Assembly: GCF_022682495.2 (NCBI RefSeq)
Contig: NC_071397.1
Coordinates: 24,381,427-24,445,426, forward strand
Direction: 5' to 3'
Source of the DNA: Desmodus rotundus
Taxonomy: Eukaryota > Chordata > Mammalia > Chiroptera > Phyllostomidae
Length of the DNA: 64,000 nt
Below, piece after piece: positions 1-9,391 of the stretch. The notes under the pieces are model-generated. The model was not told where the DNA came from. It did not search any database and saw only the letters and a program-made list of their open reading frames with translations. The position numbers were made by a program, and so were the translations under genes. Position 1 is the first letter of the stretch. Every line of letters begins with the position of its first letter.

Positions 1-1055
1 GTAGCATTGGAGGTGGAAATAAGTAGGGGCTTTGAGATAATTAAGTTAGTAATAATGACAGATGTTGGAGGCTGACTGGAGTTAGGGCCTAAAAAAAGGT
101 GATGTGTTAAGAAAGAGTTTACATTTATATTCAGTTAATTGGTAAAGGTAGAGGATCACATGATTTTTAAAACTAGAGATGTGGCCCTCCACTTTTATAT
201 GCAGTAGTTGTAGTATGCAGTAGTTGATATGCTGCTTTTCATCATTGTTACTAGAGATTAGATGAAATGTATTAAAATTATGTAATTTTCCTATAATCAT
301 ATCATCTCAAAATTTAAGTGTATTCACATATTTTGCAGTCTGTACAGTGGTAAAGAGTTGAAGGTCAGACGTTGTTATCCTGAAAGAAAGCTGTCCATGG
401 TGTATTTTTAAGTACACCCATTTAGTTGTTTTATTTGAGAAAAGTCTTAAAAATTACTCTTAGTTATTTCTATCAATTTTAATCATTTTCATGGAAACAG
501 TTTGGTAAATTTAATGGCAGGACGCACAAACATTGGTTAAATTCTGTCAGACTTGACTTTTCAGAATGTTTCAGTGAATTTTTCTTTATGCAATTGCATA
601 AACTCAATGTCACTTTCTAAACTTTACTAATTTTTTTATGTTTAGTAACTAAGTAGCATTGCAGTGTGCCTATATGTCATGAACTGCTATATATAACACC
701 AAGTAGGATACAGTTTTTTAACACAGCTCTTTAAGTTCTTCTGACTGTTGGAATTTGGGTTAGTTTTTAAAAATTTGCTAGGGAATCAAGAAACCTGTTA
801 CAGGTTCTAATTGTGTTTCCATTTCAGCTTGTCTGAGCTGCTTTAACATCCTGTTTTCCTAATTTTTCACATCAATCAGAGAGGTGTAATATAAGTTGGT
901 ATGAGAAATGATGATGGTTAAAAATTACTCCAGGAAATGTATGGTTATTCAACATTTCAGTCAGGGAAATTGAATAACTTTGGAAAGTAAAGTGAACAAA
1001 GTTACAGAAATTTCATTTTACACAAACAGCTTATTTCAGTGTGTTCTGGCTTTAG
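1..1055 (+). other. PHF3 intron, nothing recognised
   Basis: AT-rich intronic sequence upstream of the first PHF3 exon in the window. No exon, RNA gene or clear repeat was seen on either strand. Confidence 0.6.
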
Positions 1056-1251
1056 GGCGGATGGCACCACCTGTAGATGATCTTTCTCCAAAAAAGGTGA
1101 AAGTTGTTGTTGGAGTATCTCGTAAACATTCAGACAATGAAGCAGAAAGTATAGCAGATGCATTGTCTTCAACCTCAAATATTTTGGCTTCTGAATTCTT
1201 TGAGGAAGAGAAACAAGAGTCTCCAAAGTCCACATTCTCTCCTGCTCCACG
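1056..1251 (+). CDS. PHF3: PHF3 internal coding exon, just upstream of the SPOC domain
   Basis: First of five PHF3 coding exons in the window. It encodes a Ser/Glu-rich linker (MAPPVDDLSPKKVKVVV onward, ending SPKSTFSPAPR) that leads into the SPOC domain. I place the acceptor at the AG at 1054-1055 and the donor at the GT at 1252. The exon is 196 nt: two bases complete a codon from the previous exon, and it ends with two bases (CG) of an Arg codon completed by the next exon. The donor and the joined frame are firm; the acceptor is less so, because AG also occurs upstream after a second pyrimidine stretch near 1039. PHF3 is a nuclear PHD-finger/TLD/SPOC protein linked to transcription elongation and mRNA stability; its N-terminal exons lie left of the window. 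Confidence 0.85.
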
Positions 1252-1761
1252 GTAATTTTTCTCTTGGTCATAATTTCCATAGTAATCATTACAAATATTT
1301 GCCAACTTATACTTTGAAGTTTTCAAAAACAGAAAAGTGACATTTCTATGGGAACCTTTCTTTTGAGAAAGTGATTTTACACCCCTGTGCTCTAAACTGA
1401 TTGAGATAAAAGAACAAGACAGGGAAAGTTAATTTAGAGATTTGAATGTGTGGGGACTTGACTGTAAAACCCCCTTTATTATGTTCGTTCCAAAAGGCAG
1501 GAGAAAGGTCATTAAAGAAAAATTGTTTTCACTTCTGGACATGAATCGAACTAAGCCAACCACAAAGAATGACATTGTAAAGCATGACTATAAATATGAG
1601 TATATTTTTATAAAGTGAAAATATAAACTCTTTAATCAGTAGCCTTTACCTATTTTGGCCCTCTTGACATGGTAAAATAGAAATAATTGATGACTAATTA
1701 GAAAATGCATTTATTCATGAGCATATCTTTAGGCTGAAAACTTCTTAATGTCATTTTTTAG
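1252..1761 (+). other. PHF3 intron, unique AT-rich sequence
   Basis: A 510-bp intron between two PHF3 exons with GT...AG ends. Nothing else was recognised in it. Confidence 0.85.
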
Positions 1762-1909
1762 ACCAGAGATGCCTGGAACGGTTGAGGTTGAGTCTACATT
1801 CCTAGCTCGATTGAATTTCATCTGGAAAGGTTTTATCAACATGCCTTCTGTGGCAAAATTTGTTACCAAAGCCTACCCGGTGTCTGGTTCTGCCGAGTAC
1901 CTGACGGAG
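1762..1909 (+). CDS. PHF3: PHF3 coding exon, start of SPOC domain
   Basis: The exon reads PEMPGTVEVESTFLARLNF and continues through a W-K-G-F-I-N-M-P core to EYLTE. This is the first strand and helix of the SPOC domain as I know it from mammalian PHF3. The acceptor is 'tttttag' ending at 1761 and the donor is GT at 1910 in a good consensus (gaggtaagtg). The 148 nt take one base to finish the preceding Arg codon and then 49 full codons. SPOC in PHF3 is known to bind RNA polymerase II C-terminal repeats phosphorylated on Ser2. The frame and splice sites appear intact, so the exon looks functional. Confidence 0.95.
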
Positions 1910-3788
1910 GTAAGTGAACTTTTTCGCCCTTTTCTGCCTTTCTTGACATATGCATTTTTGAGAGCAGTAGGTAAGGAAACAACACGTAATAAAATAATAA
2001 AAATATTAGATAGTCATAATGATATGTTATTTTCATTCATAATAAAAATATTTATTGACAATGATACTTAAACCATTCAATTAATGGAATTATGAGTTCC
2101 TGAATAGGATTTTAGAACTACAGAAAACTGTGCTCTGAAAGTGTTAAAACCACGTTAGATATATCTAAGTTTTTGTTTAAATATTACAGCTTTCAAGAAG
2201 ATTTTTCATTGTTAACAAGCCTTCTAATTTTCCTTCTACTTGTTTTCTCAACTTCACAACTACAATCCTCACCTGCCTATTTCTGTGAACAAGATTCAGA
2301 CTATTGTTGAAACTTTACACTAGTTGACACTTTCATGAGGCCAGTGACCATAGTTGCTGTAGTAGTGCCCTCGGTTGGTTTTATATCTGAGGTAATAGTC
2401 AGGAACTGTTTATGGAAAATAAACAGCTGTAGTATTATAGTATTATGCTAAACGAGAAAGTATGACATTTTTTGAAGTATAAATGAGAAAGTATGATGTC
2501 GTTTGAACACTGAAAGGTTGTATTTTTACTGTTTATGCAGAAGGAAAACATGTCAGTACTCGTGTGCTGTATTTGTGTTGAGATTATATTTTGCTATTAA
2601 TCATGTTCATATCTAACATTAGCCTTTTGCATTTATTCTCAGTCCACTGACAATAAAGGCAAAAGTTTAAAAAAAGATTTTCATTATTTTAGAGAGCCTA
2701 AATCATACATCATTATGTATATATATATTTTTAAGACTAACATAAATTTTACTTTTCCTGGTATTAGACTGAAATTAGTTTAAATGTAAAGTTGCTTATC
2801 TGATATTGACCAGTTTGTTTTAGCAATTGTGTTTTTTTAAATAAACAATCTAATTATTACTTTTACATATTGTTTGCTTAAAAAATAATATTTTAGAAAT
2901 GTCTGTTTTATCAGAGAAGGATTAAATAGACCCATGATGCTCTTCGTTTTAAACAGATCTGTTTAGAAACTTAGTTGCTGATTAGTCCATGGTGAACATC
3001 ACTCTTCTTTTAAATGGAGGATTGAGTCCTAAACTATGGAACCTCTTTGATTTTAAACAAAACTGTTATTCTTCCTGAACCCGTTTCTATGTGATTGCTT
3101 TCCAGAATTCTACTTTTGCTTTCCACGTACTTTTTTGTGGTTGGGACCAGAACCTCAAATAAACTATTTAAAAGAAATTAATAATTTAAATAAACTTAAT
3201 TGAATTTAATGTCAATTAATTATACTGCTTATGGTTTTTGAGTCTTTATGGAAAACAGAATTATAGTGATTTAAGTTTTAAATATTCTTAATTGCACTTG
3301 ATTTTATTTGTAATCATTGTTTTCAGAAAAATTGTGCCTTAAAAAAAAAAAGAACCTTATATTACTACAATTATCTTTTCTGTGCAAAATGTACCCTATA
3401 ATCAAACTTAAACTCCAAAAACAGCTATTAATGATTAAGGCATACTCCTGCCCACTATCAACCATGGTTGTGGGAGGGGAAGAATGGTCTCCTCTGATAT
3501 TCTGAAATCTGCAGCATTTTTCCTGGATTGTCAGTGTGTTGGGCCTGCAACTACTTCTCTTACCTGTGCCTATCTTTCCTGCTGATAATGAACATGACCT
3601 GATTTTGTTTCTTAACTGTTTTTGGGCATCCACATAGTCAGTTGGAATTGGCATTTGAGGTAAAGCCTAATTGCTGTCTCTGCATTCTTACGGTCTCTGA
3701 TGATGTATTTCATAATCTTTTAATTTACTTTGCAATAACATTTCATATTAGTCATAGAGCCAAATTTGTATGAAATGTATTATTATGG
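1910..3788 (+). other. PHF3 intron, left part without clear repeats
   Basis: AT-rich intron sequence before the SINE and HAL1 insertions that fill the rest of this intron. No feature was recognised. Confidence 0.6.
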
Positions 3789-3997
3789 TTTTTTTTTAAG
3801 ATTATTTATTTATTTGTTTTTAGACTGCAGGGAAGAGAGAGAGAGGGAGAGAAGCATCTATGTGTGGTTGCCTCTTACATGCCTCCCCACTGGGGACCTG
3901 GCCTGCAACCCAGGCATGTGCCCTGACTAGGAATTGAATCAGCAACCCTTTGGTTTGCAGGTTGGCACTCAGTCCACTAAGCCAAACCAGCCAGGGC
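3789..3997 (-). mobile_element. VES-type SINE (minus strand)
   Basis: On the minus strand the head is 'agccctggctggtttggctt' near 3997, followed by a degenerate B box, the 'ggcaacc' block, a GA-rich (plus-strand) tract and an A-rich tail at 3789-3800. It directly abuts the 3' end of the HAL1 copy. Confidence 0.9.
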
Positions 3998-4013
3998 TAT
4001 AATGATCTTTTAT
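3998..4013. repeat. Target-site duplication of HAL1, left copy
   Basis: The TATAATGAT-starting sequence is repeated at 5942-5957 on the other side of the element, with a few mismatches after the first nine bases. Confidence 0.7.
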
Positions 4014-5941
4014 AGAAATATATTTATTGATTATGCTATTAGAGTTGTCCTATTTTTTTTCCTCCCCTTTATTTCCCTCTGCTCTGCACCCTGCCCTCCC
4101 ACCAGCATTCGCCCACCTTAGCTCATGTTCATGGGTCGTACATATAGGTTCTTTGGCTTCTCCATTTCCCCTACTATTCTTAACCTCCCCCTGTCTATTT
4201 TGTACCTACCATTTATGTTTCTTATTCCCTGAACCTTTTCCCCCATTCTGTCCCCTTCCCTTCCCTGCCGATAACCCTCCATGTGATCTCCATTTCTGTG
4301 ATTCTGTTCCTGTTCTCATTGTTTGCTTAGTTTGTTTTTGTTTTTGTGTTTTAGGTTCAGTTGTTGATAGTTGTGAGTTTGTTTTCATTTTAATGTTCAT
4401 ATTTTTGATCATCTTCTTTTTCTTAGATAAGTCCCTTTAACATTTCATATAATAAGGGCTTGGTGATGATGAACTCCTTTAACTTGACCTTATCTGGGAA
4501 GCACTTTATCTGCTCTTTCATTCTAAATGATAGCTTTGCTGGATAGAATAATCTTGGATGTAGGTCCTTGCCTTTCATGACTTTGAATAGTTCTTTCTAG
4601 CCCCTTCTTGCCTGTAAGGTTTCTTTTGAGAAATCAGCTGATAGCATTATGGGAACTCCTTTATAGGTAACTGTCTCCTTTTCTATTGCTGCTTTTAAGA
4701 GTCTCTCCTTATCTTTAATCTTGTCTTGACTAATGTAATTATGATGTGCCTTGGTGAGTCCCACTTCTTTGGGACTCTCTGAGCTGCCTGGACTTCCTGG
4801 TAGTCTTATTTCCTTTGCCAGATAGGGAAGTTCTTCATTATGTTTTCAAATAAATTTTCAATTTCTTTTATTCTTCTGGCACCCCTATGATTCGGATGTT
4901 GGAACTTTTAAAGTTGTCCCAGAGATTGCTAAGCCTCTTCTCATTTTTTTGAATTCTTGTTTCTTCAATTCTGTTCTGGTTGAATGTTTATTTCTTCCTT
5001 CTGGTCCAAATTGTTGATTTGAGTCCCAGTTTCCTTCCCTTTACTGTTGGTTCCCTGTACATTTTCCTTTATTTCACTTTGCATAGCCTTCACTTACTCC
5101 TCTATTTTGCACCCATACTCTGACATTTCTCTGGCATCCCGATTAGCACTGTTTTGAAGTCTACATCTGATAGGTTGGCTATCTCTTCATCACTTAGTTT
5201 CATTTTTGGAGCTTTAGTCTGTTTTTTCACTTGGGCCATACTTTTTTGTCTCGGTGTGCCTATTACATAGTAAGGGGTGGAGCCTTAGGTGTTCACTGGG
5301 GCTGGGCAACCCACGTCGCTGTGTTGTGGCACTGTCTGTGGGGAAGGGGTCAGAGAAGAAGCAGTGCCACTTGATTGGCTCTTGGCAGGCTTTCAGTCAC
5401 TTATGCTATGCACAAACAAATTGGGCACTTCTGGTGCTGATACCCAGGTGGGTGGTTTTGTGTAGGTTTTAGGACCCTGTGGGTCTCTCCAATGAACTCT
5501 CCTGTGAGGCTGGGAGTTTCTCTTGCTGATGCAACCCCCACATGTTTCCACTGTAGTCAGGGGTTGAGGCTTTATTTTCCTGTGCTGAAACCCTGGGTTG
5601 CGCAGTCTGTCTTCCTCTCCAGTTGTTCCTCTGGGCTTATCCACATGCAAATGTGGGACCGCTGGGTCTGCTAGCTGCCATCCGCCACCTCACCTGCCCT
5701 GGTCCTCCAGCCGCTGCCTTGCCCTTATTCCTCTCCACCCTTCTGACCGGTCTGGATGAATGTGTCTTCTTTATCTCTTTGGTTGTTGGACTTCTATACA
5801 GTTTGATTTTCTGGCAGTTCTGGTTATTTTTTGTTTTTAAAATTGTTGTTGTTCTTTTGGTCGTGCAAGGAGGCACAGTGTAGATACCTATGTCAATAGG
5901 CATAGGTAGATACCTATGCTTCCATCTTGGCCAGAAGACCC
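4014..5941 (-). mobile_element. HAL1 (ORF1-only LINE-1 relative), near full length
   Basis: On the minus strand the element starts at 'ggtcttctggccaagatgga' near 5941. A GC-richer 5' region follows, then an ORF1 start (an ATG near 5238 reading M-A-Q-V-K-K-Q), a body matching L1 ORF1p, and an A/G-rich 3'UTR without any ORF2. It ends in an AATAAATAT-type tail near 4014. ORF1 is broken: the codon that is Trp in the 57 kb copy (ARRGW) is TAG here. The flanking repeats at 3998-4013 and 5942-5957 begin TATAATGAT and look like target-site duplications. Length is about 1.93 kb. HAL1 elements are known non-autonomous L1 relatives mobilised by the L1 machinery. Confidence 0.85.
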
Positions 5942-5957
5942 TATAATGATTTGTATA
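5942..5957. repeat. Target-site duplication of HAL1, right copy
   Basis: Pairs with 3998-4013. It lies 39 bp from the PHF3 exon at 5997, so part of the pre-insertion intron end was duplicated. Confidence 0.7.
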
Positions 5958-5996
5958 CATTGATCATCATCTTTTTTTTTTTTTTTTTAACCACAG

Positions 5997-6086
5997 GATC
6001 TACCAGATAGTATTCAAGTAGGTGGCAGGATATCACCTCAGACTGTTTGGGATTATGTGGAAAAAATTAAAGCATCAGGAACCAAG
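5997..6086 (+). CDS. PHF3: PHF3 coding exon, middle of SPOC domain
   Basis: A 90-nt symmetrical exon encoding 30 codons (DLPDSIQVGGRISPQTVWDY and on to KASGTK). It continues the SPOC domain in frame with the exons on either side. The acceptor is a long T tract (about 18 T) followed by 'aaccacag' ending at 5996; the donor is GT at 6087 (aaggtaagg). Only about 55 bp separate this exon from the 5' end of a minus-strand HAL1 retroelement inserted upstream, so the branch point must lie in that short stretch or inside the element. The coding sequence itself is undamaged. Confidence 0.95.
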
Positions 6087-6676
6087 GTAAGGAAAACTTT
6101 TTAATTATACCAGTTTGACAGAATATTTGAAATATAAAACTAAGAGTTCTTATGCAAGGTCTTTTAGGGAGGGAACCGAAACAAATTCTATGTCTAACTA
6201 ATATACCTGGTGAAACTGAACCGAGCCATTTGCTAAAGCTCAAAACAGCCTACCACCCCTTTTGTGGATTTCTTTTTTCCTCCTGGCATGCTTTCTCAGT
6301 GACTTCTTCAGTGTTTTGAAAGAAATGTTTTAAAGTAAATATTGAGACTCATCCTGGAATTTTTGTCTTGCTTTGATTATAGACATTTGTTTAAATTAGC
6401 GTATAGACTAAGCTGCTGCAACAGGGAGGCTCTAAAATGTAATGACTCAAAAAAAATACGATGTTTCATTTTTTATTATGTTAGGGAGGTCATTCATTTA
6501 CAGTGGTTTGGCAGCTGTGGTTCTACAAATCATTCAGGGTCCAGCCTCTTTTGTCTTGTTATTTTATTGGTTCTCAGAATGTTGTTCTTTTCAGTCAAAC
6601 ATAGTCAGAGCTGACTTACCAGTATTAAGTGGAGAAAAATGAAGAATGCCTGTCCATTTATTTTAAAAGCAAGACC
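6087..6676 (+). other. PHF3 intron segment, possible ancient repeat
   Basis: Intron sequence. The stretch 6395-6600 resembles old interspersed-repeat sequence ('gctgctgcaacagg' and similar phrases), but I cannot assign a family. No exon was seen. Confidence 0.4.
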
Positions 6677-6899
6677 TAGAAATTGCAGTTATTTTTTTAA
6701 AATATGTTTATTGATTTGAGAGAGAGAGAAAGAGAGAGAAACATTGATTTGTTGCCTCCGATATGTGCCCTGACCAGGGATCAAACCAACAACCTAGGTA
6801 TGTTCCTTGACCAGGAATTGAACCTCCAACCTTTTGGTATATGGAGCGATGCTCCAACCTACTGAGCCACACTACCCGGGGCTAGAAATTGCAGTTATT
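6677..6899 (-). mobile_element. VES-type SINE with 17-bp target-site duplication
   Basis: Minus-strand SINE at about 6694-6882. The perfect direct repeat TAGAAATTGCAGTTATT lies at 6677-6693 and 6883-6899. The GA-rich tract and 'gaccagggatcaaacc' B-box region are typical. This is one of the clearest insertions in the window. Confidence 0.95.
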
Positions 6900-8392
6900 A
6901 TTTTCAGTTCCTCTTGCTTCCATTTGTAAGATTTAGTCTCACATAGCCGTATATAGCTGCTAAGAAGGCTGGGAAATGTAATCTCTGAAAATATAATGTA
7001 TTGGATGGCTGTGTGCCCAGCTAAAGTTAAGGACTTCTTTTTGTAATAGGAGGAAGAGAGGGGAATAGATACTGGGAGATAATTGCTAGCCTGTATGACA
7101 ACAATATTTCTTTTTTTATATTTTCTATTATTTCTTTAAGTCATAGAACACTACTACACAGGAACAATTAGTTATTAGAAGAAATTATTTCTCCCTTCAA
7201 GGATAATTGCCAGTATGTTATACACATTTAATAAATAAATCTCAAATAAGCAATTTTTTATCTTTCTTAAAATAAGAAGCCTATAATAAGACTAGAAGTA
7301 ATCCAAAATGGATAATTTTAAGCTGAAAAGGATATTTTTTCCAATATAGATTTTAGAATTTAAACTGATAGAATACATGTAAACTTTGAATCACGCACTA
7401 AAAATGTTAGCTACATCTTTCTGCTGTCACTTTTTCATGACAGCAGAAGCCATGGGCAAGTACCGGGCGGTGTTATTACTCTTAGGCATTTTAGGAATGA
7501 CTTCTGACCTATCCATATTTAACTGCCACACACTTTATATCATGCTTTCATGATATACACTGACTGAAACATTGTAATAGTCGTTACCTCTGAAAGAGGA
7601 TAGTCTAGACTCTAGATGATAGAACCTTTTATAAGAAGTAGAGCCATATATAGTTCTGCTCATTCACATGTTTTCTGTAGGATCTTGCATCAGTTTCAGC
7701 TTTGCAGCAGGTCTAGCTCTCCCCATTTTGAAACATTTTGGTACATTCATGGAAAAAAACCTTTTTTTTTTTTTTTTTACACTACCAAATTAATACCAAA
7801 TTGGGACACTCTTTTTTTCTCTGAAACAAAGCCAAGAACACAGAGGCAAGGAAATTAGTTCCTGAGTAAGCCAAATGACTTTACAGAATATACGGCCTGT
7901 GTATATTTGAGGTCTTTTCACCCAGCTCCTTTATTCCTAAATTCAGTGCCTGAAGATTGGGTTTTCAGTAGATGTGTGTGTGTATACATGGAAAAGGTGG
8001 TTGTGGTGGATGCTATTGATTTGCAGTACGATGAGAACACAGGCAACCCTCTGCAGAGGTTGTAAAGTTGGAAATAAAGGTATAATACAGATATCAGGAA
8101 ACTTGTGTTTAAATATATTCTCTGCCACTGAAAAGTATGTTACCTTGAACACAGTAATTACCTTGGGACTCAGTTTCTTATGAGACACCTTCAGGTAAAT
8201 CCATCAATGGGTCAGCAAAGATCTTTTCCAAAAAGTTGTTTCTTTTTAGTAGTATTTGCATTTAAGTTGGTAAACAATGTTATTTGATAACCATTATTAT
8301 AAAATTCAATAGAATATTACTAGTTGAGAAATGGTATTTAAAACCAAGTTATTGTTTAAGTTATTATTTTGAACGATTTTTTTTTTCAACAG
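6900..8392 (+). other. PHF3 intron segment with MIR trace
   Basis: Mostly unique intron. Positions 8085-8185 ('tctctgccactg', 'taccttgaacacagtaatta', 'ctcagtttctta') look like a decayed plus-strand MIR. A short perfect hairpin lies at 7418-7448 and a T17 run near 7762. No exon is present before 8393. Confidence 0.5.
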
Positions 8393-8588
8393 GAAATTTG
8401 TGTGGTTCGCTTCACACCTGTGACTGAAGAAGATCAAATTTCTTATACTTTGCTGTTTGCATACTTCAGTAGCAGAAAGCGCTATGGAGTAGCTGCCAAC
8501 AACATGAAGCAGGTTAAAGATATGTACCTTATTCCTTTGGGTGCCACGGATAAAATACCACACCCTCTTGTGCCTTTTGATGGACCTG
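8393..8588 (+). CDS. PHF3: PHF3 coding exon, end of SPOC domain
   Basis: Encodes EICVVRFTPVTEEDQISYTL and on through the Y-F-S-S-R-K-R-Y segment to LVPFDGPG. This is the second half of the SPOC beta-barrel, where the basic and aromatic residues that contact phosphoserine sit in the family. The acceptor is 'ttcaacag' ending at 8392 and the donor is GT at 8589. The 196 nt hold 65 codons plus one base (G) of a Gly codon completed by the last exon. No frameshift or stop is seen. The conserved R-K-R basic patch is present. Confidence 0.95.
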
Positions 8589-8825
8589 GTAGGTATACAT
8601 TTTAATAACGTAACAGTGTGAATAAAACAAAGTGGGAGGTGGGAACAGAGTGAAGAGACTGACTGTGCTTTTTTTGGGGAGGGATCCAGGCCTCTAGAGC
8701 TGACTTGACAGGGAAAGGCACCCATTAAGCTAGATGCAGAAATTTACTCCCCCAACCCCTTTTTAAATATGTGTGTTTTGTTTTTTAAATCCTCACCCAA
8801 AGATAATGTTTTTTTTTTAAATTTT

Positions 8826-8905
8826 AAAGTATATTTTATTGATTGTGCTATTACAGTTGTCCCAGTTTTTCCTCCCCTTTATCCTCCTTTGCCCTGCTTC
8901 TTTAA
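8826..8905 (-). mobile_element. HAL1 3'-end fragment
   Basis: The plus strand 'ttattgattgtgctattaca' and the following 'gttgtccc' and 'cctccccttt' blocks match the 3' tail of the HAL1 copy at 4020-4085. Only the last ~80 bp are present, as expected for a strongly 5'-truncated insertion. Confidence 0.75.
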
Positions 8906-8917
8906 AAACAATTCTTT

Positions 8918-9137
8918 TCTAAGATTTTTAATTTTTTTAGAGAGAGGGGAAAGGAGGGAGCAGGAGAGGGAGAGAAACATTGATATGCAAGAGAAACATT
9001 GATCCATTGCTTCTTGAACACTTTCATCTGGGGACCTGGCCTGCAACACAGGCATGTGGCCTGACCAGGGATCAAACTGGTGACCTGTCAATTCACAGCC
9101 CCGGTGCTCAACCCACTGAGCCACACCAGCCAGGGCC
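8918..9137 (-). mobile_element. VES-type SINE (minus strand)
   Basis: GA-rich tract at 8940-8975, 'gaccagggatcaaactggtg' near 9063, and head 'ggccctggctggtgtggctc' (reverse strand) ending at 9137. It sits directly against another SINE of the same orientation. Confidence 0.92.
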
Positions 9138-9326
9138 CAAGGATATGTTTACTGATTTTAGAGAGAGAGGAAGGGGGAGAGAGAAACATCTGTTGGTTGC
9201 CTCCCATATGTGCCCAACTGGGGATCGAACCTGCAACCTTAGGTATGTGCCCTGAACAGGAATTGAACCCACAACCTTTTAGTGTGTGGGATGACGTTCC
9301 ATCTAACTGAGCCATCTGGCCAGGGT
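9138..9326 (-). mobile_element. VES-type SINE (minus strand), tandem neighbour
   Basis: Tail 'caaggatatgtttactgatt' at 9138, GA tract, 'gaacaggaattgaacccaca' and head ending 'ggccagggt' at 9326. It lies 65 bp before the acceptor of the last PHF3 exon. Confidence 0.92.
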
Positions 9327-9391
9327 GCAAAAATTTACCCTTTATTTTAATTATTGAAAGTGACTTAATTTATGGTTTTGGTTTTATACAG

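Noticed and set aside
980..1055. Open frame extending left of the first PHF3 exon
   Set aside because: The residues before the acceptor do not look like PHF3, and an intron-type pyrimidine tract and AG precede 1056.
4027..4440. 137-codon plus-strand frame rich in Phe, Leu and Pro
   Set aside because: Antisense of the HAL1 3'UTR; the hydrophobic look comes from the polypurine tract of the other strand.
8980..9330. Overlapping open frames on both strands
   Set aside because: Chance frames across two SINEs; similar frames recur in most other SINE copies of the window.
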